The notes under the pieces were generated by a model that searched no databases, was not told where the DNA came from, and saw nothing but the letters and a program-made list of their open reading frames with translations. DNA of 64,000 bases. Origin: Bacteroidota bacterium (lineage in GTDB: Bacteria > Bacteroidota > Bacteroidia > Bacteroidales > VadinHA17). A program made the translations under genes and the position numbers. Positions 63,636-64,000 of the stretch are shown one piece after another. The stretch lies in assembly GCA_029547705.1 (NCBI GenBank), contig JAKPOU010000038.1, positions 1 to 64,000 on the forward strand. Reading direction: 5' to 3'. Position 1 is the first letter of the stretch. Each line of letters starts with the position of its first letter.

Positions 63636-64000
63636 TCAGAACAAGCCATGCAGTTCGGCGTTGATCTTGTCGATCACTTCGCTCAGATGGTCCCTGTTTG
63701 TAGGAAATTCGTAGTGATCGGCCTCAATGATGAGCATTTTCCCGAGATCATAGGTTTCAACCCATGCCTCATACCTTTCATTGAGCCTTTTCAGGTAATC
63801 AATTCTGATGGAGCTTTCATATTCACGGCCTCTTTTCTGGATCTGGCTGACCAGTGTGGGAACCGATGCCCTCAGGTAAAGCAGAAGGTCGGGAGGCTCG
63901 ATCAGAGAGCTCATCATTCTGAAAAGGGAGGAATAATTTTCAAAGTCGCGTGTTGACATCAGACCCATTGAATGAAGATTGGGTGCGAAAATCTGTGCAT
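63636..64000 (-). CDS. Deoxynucleoside kinase, C-terminal part (cut by window edge)
   Basis: The frame reads through the right edge, so only the last 120 or so residues are seen. AQIFAPNLHSMGLMSTRDFENY, then LIEPPDLLLYLRASVPTLVSQIQKRGREYE, is the mid-to-C-terminal part of the dNK/dGK family. IRIDYLKRLNERYEAWV is the LID region with its Arg residues. The enzyme phosphorylates deoxyadenosine, deoxyguanosine or deoxycytidine with ATP for nucleotide salvage. The P-loop lies beyond the window. Confidence 0.9.
   Translation of the reverse strand, partial: AQIFAPNLHSMGLMSTRDFENYSSLFRMMSSLIEPPDLLLYLRASVPTLVSQIQKRGREYESSIRIDYLKRLNERYEAWVETYDLGKMLIIEADHYEFPTNRDHLSEVIDKINAELHGLF

Overview
The window is a 64 kb piece of a Bacteroidetes chromosome, most likely order Bacteroidales or Marinilabiliales and probably environmental rather than a classic gut Bacteroides. 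The signs are a SusC/SusD pair, several GH78 alpha-L-rhamnosidases, many lipoproteins, promoters of the Bacteroidetes type (TTG, about 19 bases, TAnnTTTG), DUF3078, HerA-like and adenosine kinase genes of that phylum, and a rubrerythrin, which suggests an anaerobic or microaerobic life. Most of the window encodes polysaccharide breakdown. It is interrupted by central-metabolism and envelope genes.

Layout. 1-1.04 kb: the start of an IS1595-type transposase runs off the left edge, next to a truncated copy of an outer-membrane barrel gene and its intact paralogue. 1.3-12.1 kb (minus strand): a tight six-gene run holding a FucP-like sugar importer, a GT4 glycosyltransferase, a Wzx-like flippase, a protein joining a secreted C45-type Ntn hydrolase to a GH106-like glycosidase, a GH78 lipoprotein and an FAD-dependent oxidoreductase lipoprotein. 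12.2-12.9 kb: an FkbM methyltransferase on the plus strand. 12.9-17.9 kb (minus): YceI, an SDR, a Gfo/Idh oxidoreductase, a TIM-barrel sugar isomerase and a GH88-like unsaturated uronyl hydrolase. 18-19.6 kb: rhomboid protease and a second Gfo/Idh enzyme. 19.9-22.1 kb (plus): a PspC / PadR / membrane-protein cassette. 22.3-25.7 kb: an uncharacterised probable outer-membrane protein, a PhoPQ-related hydrolase and rubrerythrin.

25.8-33.1 kb (minus) is an anabolic run proB-proA-aconitase-isocitrate dehydrogenase-citrate synthase, which joins the oxidative TCA arm to glutamate and proline synthesis. 33.3-37.6 kb has small hypotheticals, a HerA-like ATPase, a YegP protein with a strong promoter and terminator, a DUF3078 protein and mscL. 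37.9-55.7 kb is the main polysaccharide utilisation region: a large GH78, a DegT aminotransferase with a propeller/toroid lipoprotein, a PKD lipoprotein, susC (broken by one in-frame TAA), susD, and a minus-strand run of adenosine kinase, CotH-like protein, ceramidase-like protein and esterase. 55.7-64 kb has tRNA-Asn, a MORN protein, a CE1-type esterase, a hexuronate-type MFS transporter, a Tat-exported Gfo/Idh enzyme, an M16 peptidase and the end of a deoxynucleoside kinase gene.

Taken together (inference), GH78 + GH106-like + GH88-like enzymes with FucP- and ExuT-type importers point to a rhamnose- and uronate-containing glycan such as rhamnogalacturonan, ulvan or a microbial exopolysaccharide. 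No PUL regulator (HTCS, ECF sigma/anti-sigma) was seen next to the SusC/D pair. The observations most worth a second look are the Ntn-hydrolase/glycosidase fusion, the operon mixing degradative and polysaccharide-building genes, the DegT/propeller-toroid pair, the oxidoreductase-isomerase-GH88 operon and the in-frame stop in susC.
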